Of a stretch of 63,722 bases of DNA, positions 16,965 through 25,698 are shown in pieces. The stretch is from an uncultured Alistipes sp. (lineage in GTDB: Bacteria; Bacteroidota; Bacteroidia; Bacteroidales; Rikenellaceae). The first letter of the stretch is position 1. Every line of letters begins with the position of its first letter. The notes beneath the pieces were generated by a model. That model was given only the letters and a program-made list of their open reading frames with translations. It did not search any database and was not told where the DNA came from. Both the position numbers and the translations under genes were made by a program. Location of the stretch: NCBI RefSeq assembly GCF_949296715.1, contig NZ_CASFQD010000053.1, forward strand, positions 1 to 63,722, written 5' to 3'.

Positions 16965-17423
16965 TTATTTGATCTCCTTGAAGGTATACTTGTAACTCAA
17001 CTGCTTGCTGTCCAGCTGGAACGGGATGCTGAACTCGCCGTTCTGGAAATAGGCGATCACGTTGCCCGTGCCCTTGATGCGCAGCTCGTTGGGAAGCGCG
17101 TCGGTGTCGAACTCGCACTCGACCACCCCGTCGGGCAACTCGAATGCAAAGGGAGAGAAGGGCACCTCGCCGTTCGAGAACTCCAAGTGCGTCATCTTGC
17201 CGTCGTGCACCTCGATTGTGAAGCGCAGCGTCGAGAAGAAGTCGAACTTGTCCACGACGTCGATGCCGTTGATGTTCATCGGGTCGTACTGCAGCACCTG
17301 CCGCAGCCCGTAGTTGATCGTATAGTCACTCGGGAAGTCCGACGACATCTTGTCCGAGTGCTCCTCGCAGGAGATGAAGGCGCATGCCGCCGCAAGGAGG
17401 GAAATGATAGCGTATTTTTTCAT
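16965..17423 (-). CDS. Small PUL-associated lipoprotein, 152 residues
   Basis: An N-terminal lipoprotein signal ends AFISC, giving the lipidated Cys19. The mature part is about 130 residues of beta-strand-rich sequence with no recognised domain. It lies 26 bp after the propeller lipoprotein gene and 13 bp before the next lipoprotein, so it is part of the SusCD operon and likely a surface accessory protein. The exact function is not known. Confidence 0.55.
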   Translation of the reverse strand: MKKYAIISLLAAACAFISCEEHSDKMSSDFPSDYTINYGLRQVLQYDPMNINGIDVVDKFDFFSTLRFTIEVHDGKMTHLEFSNGEVPFSPFAFELPDGVVECEFDTDALPNELRIKGTGNVIAYFQNGEFSIPFQLDSKQLSYKYTFKEIK

Positions 17424-17449
17424 GATTGGCGTATTTTCGGGTAGATGAA

Positions 17450-18826
17450 TTATTTTCCGTTGAGTATGCGGTCGATCTCCACCCAGAAGAAGCGGGGACG
17501 ATAGGTCGTCACGTCGCTGAACTGCTGGGCGAAGTCGCCCGTGTTGACGTTGTAGCTCACCAGGATCATCCCGTCCTTCTCGAACTGCGGGTGCGCCATG
17601 GCATTGTAGGTGAACAGATTGGGAACATCCTGCTCATAGGTTCTGAAGATGAGCTGCTTGTTCCGCCACGGCCCATAGGGCGTATCGGAGACGAACGTGT
17701 AGATCTCACCGCTGTTGAAGCGCTTGTTCTGCGTCAGCAGCACGTACTTGTCCCGCAGGCGGAAGACGTTGAACTGCGACGAGACCGGCACGCTCGCCAG
17801 CCCTTCGAGCCGCACGGCGTCGGACGAGTTGACACTCCAGCCCGTACCCGTGTAGTACTCCCAGCTGTCGTAGAGGCGGTCGAGCGTCGTGCGGGCCGCC
17901 AGCACCTCCGAGACGGGGTTCGCACTGTTGTCGACGTCGACCTGCGCATAGATGTAGATGTAGTCGCCGTCGTTGAGCGCCGCCATGCCGTAGTGGATGT
18001 CCGCCGAGCCGGTGAAGGGGATGCGCGTCGTGCGCTTCAGGCGCACCTCCGGCAACTCGTACTCGAGGATGTCGGTCGTCTCGTAGCGGAAGCCCCACAT
18101 GCCCTCTTCGCCCTGGTACATGACCGTCTGGAAGATGTAGAGCGTATTGTCGGCGACGAACCCGTGCCCGGGCCAGTACCACTTCTGCCCCTCGTTCGTA
18201 ACGCCGGGAGGCACGGCCCCCGACGTGCCGGGGCCGTTGGCGTCGACCAGGGCGCTGACCGCGCCGTCGTCGTAGAGGATGTAGGAGTTGCGGTACATGT
18301 GGTCCGAGGTCGAGCGGCGCCCGGCCGTCACGGTGCCCGTGTAGGAGTCGCCCATCAGGAAGATGCTCCTCCCGTCGGGCAGGGCGACGGAGTACATGCC
18401 GTCGCCGCCCGTGACGCTGCCGCGGTCCGGGATGATGATCCCGGCCGTCACGCGGTCCAGCCCGTCGATCACCAGGTCCGTCTTGTTCGTCTTGAGCACC
18501 TTGCCGTCCTGCATGAGCGAGAGGTAGACCGACACCGGCTCGGCATAGGGGATGTGCGTGAGGAAGCACGACGTCGCCTCGCGGCCGGCCGTGACGACGC
18601 GGCCCGTCCGGTTGTCCGTCACCTGATAGGAGTCGAAGCGCGTGTCGGTGTCGTTCAACGTCCAGCGCAGGTAGACCGTATCGGCGTTCGACGTGTACTC
18701 GACCTTCACGAACGACTCCTCGTCGCCGAAGATGTTGGGCTTGCGTCCCTGGCCGTCGTCACCGCACGAGGCGAGCAGGGCAAGCGCGATTCCCGCAAAG
18801 ATCATGGTTCCGAAAGATCGTTTCAT
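17450..18826 (-). CDS. DUF5005-like beta-propeller lipoprotein of a PUL
   Basis: 458 residues. The lipobox LASC gives Cys21. A fibronectin-like domain (about 40-125, VYLRWTLNDTDTRFDSYQV) precedes a propeller-type domain starting near GGDGMYSVALPDGRSIFLMGDS. Repeated W, Y and G/D motifs such as WYWPGHGFV and YGPWRN resemble GH43/GH117-like five-bladed propellers. DUF5005 members sit in Bacteroidetes PULs; I did not see a defined catalytic triad, so it may be an enzyme or a binding protein. It is the third gene of the SusCD operon, 7 bp after SusD. Confidence 0.65.
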   Translation of the reverse strand: MKRSFGTMIFAGIALALLASCGDDGQGRKPNIFGDEESFVKVEYTSNADTVYLRWTLNDTDTRFDSYQVTDNRTGRVVTAGREATSCFLTHIPYAEPVSVYLSLMQDGKVLKTNKTDLVIDGLDRVTAGIIIPDRGSVTGGDGMYSVALPDGRSIFLMGDSYTGTVTAGRRSTSDHMYRNSYILYDDGAVSALVDANGPGTSGAVPPGVTNEGQKWYWPGHGFVADNTLYIFQTVMYQGEEGMWGFRYETTDILEYELPEVRLKRTTRIPFTGSADIHYGMAALNDGDYIYIYAQVDVDNSANPVSEVLAARTTLDRLYDSWEYYTGTGWSVNSSDAVRLEGLASVPVSSQFNVFRLRDKYVLLTQNKRFNSGEIYTFVSDTPYGPWRNKQLIFRTYEQDVPNLFTYNAMAHPQFEKDGMILVSYNVNTGDFAQQFSDVTTYRPRFFWVEIDRILNGK

Positions 18827-18833
18827 ACGGCGG

Positions 18834-20351
18834 TTATCGGGTAAGATTCGGATTCAGGCGCTTCTCTCGCAGCGGATAGGGGAAGAGCAGGTCCTCCTCC
18901 TCGAACTTGCAGCCCTCGTTGTGGCCGGGAGCCTCGTATCCGATCAGATCGATGACCGCACCCGTCGTGACGTTGAGAATCTTGCGCGTGCGCAGCAGGT
19001 CAAACCACGTCTGCGACTCGAAGCAGAGCTCCCACAGCCGCTCGCGGTATACCTCGTCGAAAGAGACCGATCCGGGCTTGGCCGCCTCGGGCAGCGCGCG
19101 GCCGCGGACCATCCAGTAGGCGTCGACCGCATCCCGGTCGGTCGTCGTGCCGCCGTCGGCCTGGGCCTTCGCCTCGGCCATCACCAGCAGCAGGTCGGCG
19201 TAGCGCAGCAGCGGGTAGTTCATGCCCGACTTGCCCGTCGAGGCGCAGTTGCTGTCCCAGTACTTGTAGATGTAGGGGCGGTCGAGCTGCACGACACCCG
19301 ATCCGTCGGTCGCCTCGTGCTCCGTGTAGTAGTATCCCTTCTCGGCCGTGCGCAGGTCGCCCTCCGTATAGGAGTCGTAGAAGGCCTGTGCCGGGGCCAG
19401 GGCGCCGCCGAAGGCCGAGTTGGCCGAGATGGGCTTCTCGGGTTCGGGATACGGCAGCATGTCGTTGTGCACGGGCGATCCGGCGTACTGCTGCTCGCAC
19501 TGGATCATCCAGATGTGCTCGCCGATGTTGGCGTTGGCCGGGTCGCGCAGGGCGGCATAGTCGCCGAAGAGGTAGAACTGACCGCTCGCATAGACCTCAT
19601 GAGCCGTTTCGTAAGCCTTCGCATAGTATTCGGCACCCTTCTGGAGCGGATAGCCGGCCATCGTCAGGTAGACCTTCGCCAGCAGCGTGTGCACGGCACC
19701 GCGCGTCACGCGGCCGTCGGCACTCGTCCAGGGCGACGCAGCCATCAGCTCGGCGGCATGGACGAGGTCCTTCTCGATACGCCCGTAGATGTCCTCCTGC
19801 GACGAAAGCGGAATCTTCACGTCCGACAGGTCGCTCGTGGCCGAGGTCTTGAGGGGTACCTCGCCCCACAGACGCACGAGGTTGAAGTAGTGGTAGGCCC
19901 GCATGAAGTAGGCCTCGCCCAGCAGCTTGTCCTTCGTCACGGCATCCATCGAGACCGTCGAGGACTCGATGCCGGCGATGACGCTGTTGCAGTTTTCGAT
20001 GGCCGTATAGGCGCTCTTCCAGAGTTTCTCGATGAAGGTGTTTTCCTCGCTGACCGTGAGGCTCATGGCCTGCGAAAGGTAGATGCTGCCGGCCGAACGC
20101 GGACGAATGGCATAGCCCGGCAGGTAGTCCAGGAAGATGAAGTTCTGCGTGCCGACCTCGACATCGCCGTCGAACAGGTCGTCCACAAAGGTGTAGAGTC
20201 CGTTGACGCCGGCGACGATCTGCTCCTCGGTCTTGAAATAGTACTTGGGCGAAAGGGCCGTCTTGAAGTTCTCCTCAAGGAACGCATTGCACGATCCCGC
20301 CATCAGCGCGACGGCAAGCAGCGAAGCGACGGTTATGATGAGTTTTTTCAT
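18834..20351 (-). CDS. susD: RagB/SusD-family outer-membrane glycan-binding lipoprotein
   Basis: 505 residues. A lipoprotein signal ends LMAGSC (Cys21). SusD-family landmarks include the early NAFLEENF and TEEQIVAGVNGLY, the TPR-like helices with LLGEAYFMRAYHYFNLVRLWGEVPL, and the C-terminal PLLRYADLLLVMAEAKA and ERLWELCFESQTWFDLLRTRK. It acts as the lid that captures oligosaccharide for SusC. An alternative start at 20363 directly abuts the SusC stop; the later ATG at 20351 gives a normal signal peptide (MKKLII) and is preferred. The glycan is not evident. Confidence 0.95.
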   Translation of the reverse strand: MKKLIITVASLLAVALMAGSCNAFLEENFKTALSPKYYFKTEEQIVAGVNGLYTFVDDLFDGDVEVGTQNFIFLDYLPGYAIRPRSAGSIYLSQAMSLTVSEENTFIEKLWKSAYTAIENCNSVIAGIESSTVSMDAVTKDKLLGEAYFMRAYHYFNLVRLWGEVPLKTSATSDLSDVKIPLSSQEDIYGRIEKDLVHAAELMAASPWTSADGRVTRGAVHTLLAKVYLTMAGYPLQKGAEYYAKAYETAHEVYASGQFYLFGDYAALRDPANANIGEHIWMIQCEQQYAGSPVHNDMLPYPEPEKPISANSAFGGALAPAQAFYDSYTEGDLRTAEKGYYYTEHEATDGSGVVQLDRPYIYKYWDSNCASTGKSGMNYPLLRYADLLLVMAEAKAQADGGTTTDRDAVDAYWMVRGRALPEAAKPGSVSFDEVYRERLWELCFESQTWFDLLRTRKILNVTTGAVIDLIGYEAPGHNEGCKFEEEDLLFPYPLREKRLNPNLTR

Positions 20352-20363
20352 TGTTTTCAGCAT

Positions 20364-23300
20364 TTAGAAGGTAATCTTGATGTTGGCGGAGACGGTCGTC
20401 GGACGCGGATAGGAGTAGAAGTCGATGCTCTGGCCCGTATCCGTGTTGAAGGCGCCCACCTCGGGGTCGAAGCCCGGATAGGAGGTGAAGACATGGAGGT
20501 TCTCCACGTTGATGCCGATGCTCAAACCCTTGATCACACGCGACTTGCGCAACAGTTCGGGGCTAAAGTCATACGACAGCGAGATGTTGCGGATACGCAG
20601 GAAGTCACCCTTGTAGAGCATGCGCGAGTCCTTCTCGTTCTCGCCGAAATTCGTATCCGACGGCAGACGCAGCGCCGCGATCATCGAGTTGGGGTTCTCG
20701 GGCGTCCAGGCGTTGAGCACCGACTTGAGCGAGTTGCCGTAGAGCTGGCGGTTCTCCATCATCGTCGGGGCGATGCCCAGAATCTTGAATCCGTAGCAGG
20801 CGTTCAGGTCGACCATCAGCGAAAGGCCGCGCCAGCGGAAGGTGTTGACCATCGTGATGTCGCCCTTGGGCGTACCGTTGCCCATGATCTTGCGGTCGGC
20901 ATCGTCGATCTTGTAGTTGTGGTCCACGTCCTCGTACTTGATGTCGCCGGGCTTCTTGCCGTAGCGGCGCGCCTCGTCGACCTCGTCGAGACCCCACGTG
21001 CCGATGCGGTTCAGCACGAAGTAGGAGGCCCACTCCTCGCCGGCGCGGGCGATGGTGTTGTTGCCCGTGTCGATGGTCTCACCGCCGACGTCGAGCACCA
21101 GCAGCTTGTTGGTCGAGAAGACGATGTCGGTCGTCCACTGGAAATCCTTGTGTTCGATGTTGCGCGACGAGACGGTCACCTCGAAGCCGCGGTTGCGGAT
21201 CTTGCCCAGGTTGGTCCACGTCGTCGCGTAACCGGTCGTATAGGGCACCTGTTTCTGGAAGAGCAGGTCCGTGGTGGTCTTGTTGTAGTACTCGAAAATC
21301 AGCTGGAGGCGGTTGTCATAGAGACCCAGGTCGAGACCGGCGTTGAACTGCTTGGAGGTCTCCCACTTCAGGTCCTCGTTGCCGAGGTTCGAGAGCACGA
21401 CGTAGGGATTCAGCTCGCCGTTGAGGATCATCGAACCGTTGGAGTACTGCGAAATGGTCCGGTAGTTGGGGATCGAGGCGTTGCCCACGGCACCGTAGCT
21501 CACGCGCAGCTTCATGTTGTTGACCACCTTGCGGGCGGCGGCGAAGAAGGGCTCCTCGGAAACGATCCATGCGGCCGAGGCCGAGGGGAAGTAGCCGTAC
21601 TTGTTGTTGGCACCGAAGTTCGAGGCGCCGTCGGCACGGAACGTGAAGCCCAGCAGGTAGCGGTCCAGGAAGCTGTGGTTCATGCGGAAGTAGTAGGAGT
21701 TCATCGTGTTCTGCTCCATGCCCGAGGCCGGCTGGTGGTAGGTCGTGCCGGCGCCGAGGTTGTGGTAGCCGAACGAGTCGTCGAAGAAGTCCTCGGAACC
21801 CGACGACGAGCTCTCCGAATGGTTGTAGTACCAGCTGGCACCCAGCACGAACGTCGAGCTGAGGCGGCCGCCGAAGAACTTGTCCGTGTAGGTCAGGTAG
21901 TCCTCGTTCGACCAGCGGCGCGACTTGGTGTTGTAGATGTCGGCGAAGCCGCCGTTGTTCTCGCTCACGTCGAGCAGGCCGGCCTTGGCATAGCTCAGAT
22001 CGCGGTGGTTGGTCATCGAGTAGTCGCCCTTGAGCGTCAGCGTAAGTTTCTTCGTCAGCTTGAGGTTGGCGATCATGTTGAAGATGGCGTAGTCGTTCTC
22101 GGCGATCTTCTTCTGGTCACGGAGCAGGCGGATCGGGTTCTCGGCCACCTCGCCCAGCGGATAGTCGTTCTTGCGGCCCCACGTGCCGTCGTCGTACTTC
22201 ACCGGGACGATCGGCGGCATCTCGAGCATGTTGCGGATCGGGCCCTGGCCGAAGCCGCCCTCCATGTCGTTGCTCTTGTCCGTGGCGGCCGTCACAACGG
22301 TCTGCACGTTGAGCCAGCGGTTGACGTCCGTGCGGACGTTGACCGTTCCCGACAGGCGGTTCGAGTAGGTGTAACGGACCAGACCCTGGAAATCCTGGTA
22401 GGCGATGCTCGAATAGACCGAGGTCTTCTCGCCGGCCGAGGTGAACGACACCGTATGGTCGTTGGTCACGGCGTTCTGCGTCAGGGCCTCCTGCCAGTCG
22501 GTGTCGTAGCGCGGCGAGGCGATCAGGTTACCCTGGTCATCGCGCTTGTAGTTGCCCGACGCGTCCTTGGCGTACCAGAAGAGGTTTTCCATCGGCGTCA
22601 CCAGGTGCGGCATGACCTTGCCGCTGTAGGCATAGGCGCGGCGCTGCACCTCCATGAACTCGTCGGCATTGAGCAGGTCGACCTTGCGGTTGAGGAAGCC
22701 CACGCCGACCTTGCCGTTGTAGGTCACCGTACCCTCGCCCTTCCTGCCGGACTTGGTCGTGATGATGACGACGCCGTTGGCACCCTGCGCACCGTACATC
22801 GACGTGGCGGCGGCATCCTTCAGCACGTCGATGCTCTCGACGTTGGCCGGGTTGATGAGCTGCGGGTTCACGCCCACGACGCCGTCGAGCACGTAGATCG
22901 GGTCGCTGCCGGCGTTGATCGAGCCCATACCGCGGATACGCAGCGCCGAGGCGCCGCCCGGCTTGCCGGAGAAGGAGACGTTCTTCACGCCGGCGATCTT
23001 GCCGGCCATGTCCTGCATGATGTTGAATGCCGAGGTGCGGTTGTCCAGGTCATCGCTGCGCAGCGAACCCACCGACGACGAAAGCTCGCGTTTGGTGAGC
23101 GTACCGTAACCGACCACGACGACCTCATCGATGCCCATCGAGCTGGACGAAAGGGTCATGTCGACCGTCGTGCGCGAGCCGACGGCCGTCTCCTGCGTAT
23201 CCATGCCGAGGAACGAGAACTGGAGCACCTCGCCGTCGGCGGGGATTTCGAGTTCATAACGGCCGTCGCTCTGGGTCGTCGTGCCGACCGCGGTGCCTTT

Positions 23301-23456
23301 GACAAGAACGGTCACGCCGACGAGCGGAGTTCCCTCCTTGTCGGTCACGGAGCCCGTCACGACCCTTTTCTGCTGTGCATGCAGGGCCGGGGCCGTCAGC
23401 AGCACCAACGCGCCCGCAAGCAGCAGCTTGACTAATGTATGCGTAAAATTTTTCAT
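20364..23456 (-). CDS. susC: SusC/RagA-family TonB-dependent outer-membrane transporter
   Basis: 1030 residues from the ATG at 23456. The signal peptide ends ALHAQ (about 27). A carboxypeptidase-regulatory-like domain (about 32-110) is followed by the plug domain (about 115-230) with ALRIRGMGSINAGSDPIYVLDG, then the 22-strand barrel ending in an aromatic residue (IKITF). It imports oligosaccharides using energy from TonB-ExbB-ExbD. An upstream in-frame ATG at 23495 adds 13 residues of poor signal-peptide character and is not preferred. It is followed at once by SusD. Confidence 0.95.
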   Translation of the reverse strand: MKNFTHTLVKLLLAGALVLLTAPALHAQQKRVVTGSVTDKEGTPLVGVTVLVKGTAVGTTTQSDGRYELEIPADGEVLQFSFLGMDTQETAVGSRTTVDMTLSSSSMGIDEVVVVGYGTLTKRELSSSVGSLRSDDLDNRTSAFNIMQDMAGKIAGVKNVSFSGKPGGASALRIRGMGSINAGSDPIYVLDGVVGVNPQLINPANVESIDVLKDAAATSMYGAQGANGVVIITTKSGRKGEGTVTYNGKVGVGFLNRKVDLLNADEFMEVQRRAYAYSGKVMPHLVTPMENLFWYAKDASGNYKRDDQGNLIASPRYDTDWQEALTQNAVTNDHTVSFTSAGEKTSVYSSIAYQDFQGLVRYTYSNRLSGTVNVRTDVNRWLNVQTVVTAATDKSNDMEGGFGQGPIRNMLEMPPIVPVKYDDGTWGRKNDYPLGEVAENPIRLLRDQKKIAENDYAIFNMIANLKLTKKLTLTLKGDYSMTNHRDLSYAKAGLLDVSENNGGFADIYNTKSRRWSNEDYLTYTDKFFGGRLSSTFVLGASWYYNHSESSSSGSEDFFDDSFGYHNLGAGTTYHQPASGMEQNTMNSYYFRMNHSFLDRYLLGFTFRADGASNFGANNKYGYFPSASAAWIVSEEPFFAAARKVVNNMKLRVSYGAVGNASIPNYRTISQYSNGSMILNGELNPYVVLSNLGNEDLKWETSKQFNAGLDLGLYDNRLQLIFEYYNKTTTDLLFQKQVPYTTGYATTWTNLGKIRNRGFEVTVSSRNIEHKDFQWTTDIVFSTNKLLVLDVGGETIDTGNNTIARAGEEWASYFVLNRIGTWGLDEVDEARRYGKKPGDIKYEDVDHNYKIDDADRKIMGNGTPKGDITMVNTFRWRGLSLMVDLNACYGFKILGIAPTMMENRQLYGNSLKSVLNAWTPENPNSMIAALRLPSDTNFGENEKDSRMLYKGDFLRIRNISLSYDFSPELLRKSRVIKGLSIGINVENLHVFTSYPGFDPEVGAFNTDTGQSIDFYSYPRPTTVSANIKITF

Positions 23457-23851
23457 AGGAAAGTAATTATAGGTAAGAATTAGGTTTCTGTACAAACTGG
23501 CGGATGGAGGTTGTCCCTATCCGGGAGCCGGGAAGTGAGGTTCGGGTTTCATGGGTTTGCTGATCGGGTTTGACATTTGACTGGTTGGCGAAACATGGAT
23601 TTCCGGCCGGGCGGACATTCGACGGCAATCCGGCACACGCGCTCCGCCGCCGTCTGAACGGCAGCGTACGACATGGCGAAACGGATGCTGTTTTTCATGG
23701 GTGTGAATATTCGTCGCGGACGTCGGAAATCTTGTCCAATACAAATTTCACCTTAAATTCCAGCAAAAGGAAGGATATTAGGCCTCAAAGTAGGAGCATA
23801 GAGGCACCAGCAACCGCCAGATTTTTGAAAATCAGACAGTTGCCAAACAGA
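23457..23851. other. Intergenic region between the DUF6377 regulator and SusC
   Basis: 395 bp with no gene I can support. It should hold the SusC promoter, but only partial matches were found (a TTTG at 23488-23491 on the minus strand with no proper -7 partner). A small GATTTT-TG-AAAATC hairpin lies at 23820-23833. A 49-codon minus-strand frame (23549-23698, starting MKNSIRFAMSYA) is open but has no supporting feature. Confidence 0.5.
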
Positions 23852-25507
23852 CTACATTTCGTTTGGTAAATCGGAATGAGACGGGTTGAACGAGAGTTTT
23901 CCGAGCGTACGGACCGTCTGCTCGAAATTCTCGCCCCCTTCGAGAGCTGCTTTCTTGATCTTGCTCTTGTAGTTGTAGATGGTCTGGGGCGAACAGTGCA
24001 GGAAGTTGGCGATCTGCGGCACGTCGGAGATGCCCAGACGGATCAGCGCGAAGATGCGCAGTTCGGTGTTGAGGTGCCCCTCTTCGAGCACGTAGCGGCT
24101 CTGTGGAGCCAGCAGCTGGTTGAATTTCTCGACGAAGTCGGGATAGAGCTCCAGAAACGCCTGGTCGAAATTGGTGCACAGCGCCTCCTCTTCCTCGCGG
24201 CCGCGGGCCGGGGCAAGCTCCTGCAGGCGGTCGTACTGCTTGTTGCGTATCTTGAGGCTCACGTCGCGGCGGAGCCGGTCGAGTTTGTTGACATAGATCG
24301 AACACTGGTTCATGAAGTAGCCCAGGTAGCGCTCCTTGACCAGATTGGCCTCGTCGAGGCTCTTGTTGAGCGACAGCAGCTCCTCGGTGAGTTTTTTCAG
24401 CCGTGACCGGGCCTGCGAGACAATGCGCGTCTGCCGGAAATAGAAGAAGAGCGCAATGCCGCATCCCAGCGCGAGCAGGCTCGACACGATGCCGAAGATG
24501 CGCAGGTTGCGGCGCTGCGTGTCGAGCTTGTCGAGATAGCAGCTCTCGATGATCGGGTAAAGGCGTGCGATCATCGTGTTCTTGAAACGCGAGTTGTAGA
24601 AGTTCGCGTCGCTCAACGCGAAGGAGATGTAGGAGTAGGCGCGGTCGATGTCTCCGGTCTCGAAGAGCAGTGTCGCCAGGGCCAACAGGGCCTCGTTCTC
24701 CTTGACCGCAAGGCGGATGTCGGTCGTGGCGGCCACCATCAGGTAATACTCCTGCCGTTCGGCGTCGCCCGCCTGCTGATAGGCCTTGGCCAGACACATG
24801 GCCGACATGGCGTAGGCATGCGTGTCGGGCTCCTGCCTGCGGAATATGTCGTCGAAAATGGCGACGGCCGTTGCCGAATCCCCGGCCCGCTGCGCCAGAA
24901 AGGCCTTCTCCGTGAGCCACTCCTTCGATCCGGGGGACAGCAGCGACAGCAGCGAGTCGCGGCAGCGGTCGATCTGGCGTTCATACCCCGACGTGAAGCG
25001 TTCGTCGTTCGAATAGTGGATCAGATTTTCGTAGTAGCGGATGCGGTTCCAATGGTACTGGCACTTCTGGTAGGTTTGCAGCCGCGGATAGTCGATCGTG
25101 CGGAACAGGCTGTCGGCCTGCAGGAAGAGCCCCGAGAGCGAATAGAGGAAGGCCAGTTTCAGACGGCTGTCGGTCAGGCAGTCTTCATTGCCGAACTGCC
25201 GGGCGACGCGGATGTTGCGCAGCACGTAGTGTTCGGCCGAATCGCAGATAAAGGATTCGTAGTTGGCAACAATCTCCGACTGGACGGCATAACGCTCCTC
25301 CGCATCCGCGGCTGCGGCCGCACGGCGCCGCAGGTCGTCTATCGTCCGGTTCTTCTGCTCCGTATAGCGGTCGGCACCGGCAATCGTCTCGTTGAGCACC
25401 CGCCGCAGCGAATCCATGCGGGAGGAGGCCGCAGCCCCGGCGGGCAGCGGCCGGCAGAACAGCGACAGGAGGACGCACAACGTCGTTATGGCGTGCCGAA
25501 TCGTCAT
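23852..25507 (-). CDS. DUF6377-type membrane TPR regulator of a SusCD locus
   Basis: 551 residues with a signal peptide or anchor (about 1-26). A helical TPR-like region (about 30-330) is followed by one membrane helix (IFGIVSSLLALGCGIALFFYF, about 340-360), a coiled coil (LKKLTEELLSLNKSLDEANLVKERYL) and a C-terminal LuxR-like helix-turn-helix in the segment SDVPQIANFLHCSPQTIYNYKSKI. Proteins of this architecture are membrane-bound regulators beside PULs. It probably senses an oligosaccharide in the periplasm and activates susCD, 395 bp downstream. A -7 element lies at 25538-25545. Confidence 0.8.
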   Translation of the reverse strand: MTIRHAITTLCVLLSLFCRPLPAGAAASSRMDSLRRVLNETIAGADRYTEQKNRTIDDLRRRAAAAADAEERYAVQSEIVANYESFICDSAEHYVLRNIRVARQFGNEDCLTDSRLKLAFLYSLSGLFLQADSLFRTIDYPRLQTYQKCQYHWNRIRYYENLIHYSNDERFTSGYERQIDRCRDSLLSLLSPGSKEWLTEKAFLAQRAGDSATAVAIFDDIFRRQEPDTHAYAMSAMCLAKAYQQAGDAERQEYYLMVAATTDIRLAVKENEALLALATLLFETGDIDRAYSYISFALSDANFYNSRFKNTMIARLYPIIESCYLDKLDTQRRNLRIFGIVSSLLALGCGIALFFYFRQTRIVSQARSRLKKLTEELLSLNKSLDEANLVKERYLGYFMNQCSIYVNKLDRLRRDVSLKIRNKQYDRLQELAPARGREEEEALCTNFDQAFLELYPDFVEKFNQLLAPQSRYVLEEGHLNTELRIFALIRLGISDVPQIANFLHCSPQTIYNYKSKIKKAALEGGENFEQTVRTLGKLSFNPSHSDLPNEM

Positions 25508-25537
25508 TGGGTCTACCTTATTCGATCAGAAACTTAC

Positions 25538-25545
25538 CAAAAATA
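25538..25545 (-). promoter_or_regulatory. -7 element upstream of the DUF6377 regulator
   Basis: TATTTTTG on the minus strand is a perfect TAnnTTTG, 30 bp before the start codon. No clear -33 partner. Confidence 0.4.
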
Positions 25546-25638
25546 GGCATTTTCCGCGAAAATCCGGCATGTTTCGCAATTTTTTCATCGCCGGAATCCG
25601 CGCCGCGGCACCATAGCACTGACTCTCCGGCACATAAC

Positions 25639-25673
25639 GGAGGCACGACGAAACTCCCGTCCGCCGTGCCTCC
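25639..25673 (-). terminator. Possible terminator after the mannosidase operon
   Basis: A perfect 9-bp stem, GGAGGCACG (25639-25647) with CGTGCCTCC (25665-25673), starts 25 bp after the SGNH hydrolase stop. There is no T-run, so termination strength is uncertain. Confidence 0.4.
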
Positions 25674-25698
25674 GCCGTGCCGCATGCCGCGGATGCCG

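Noticed and set aside
23549..23698. 49-codon minus-strand ORF before SusC
   Set aside because: The frame is open and starts plausibly, but no promoter, domain or conservation could be shown.
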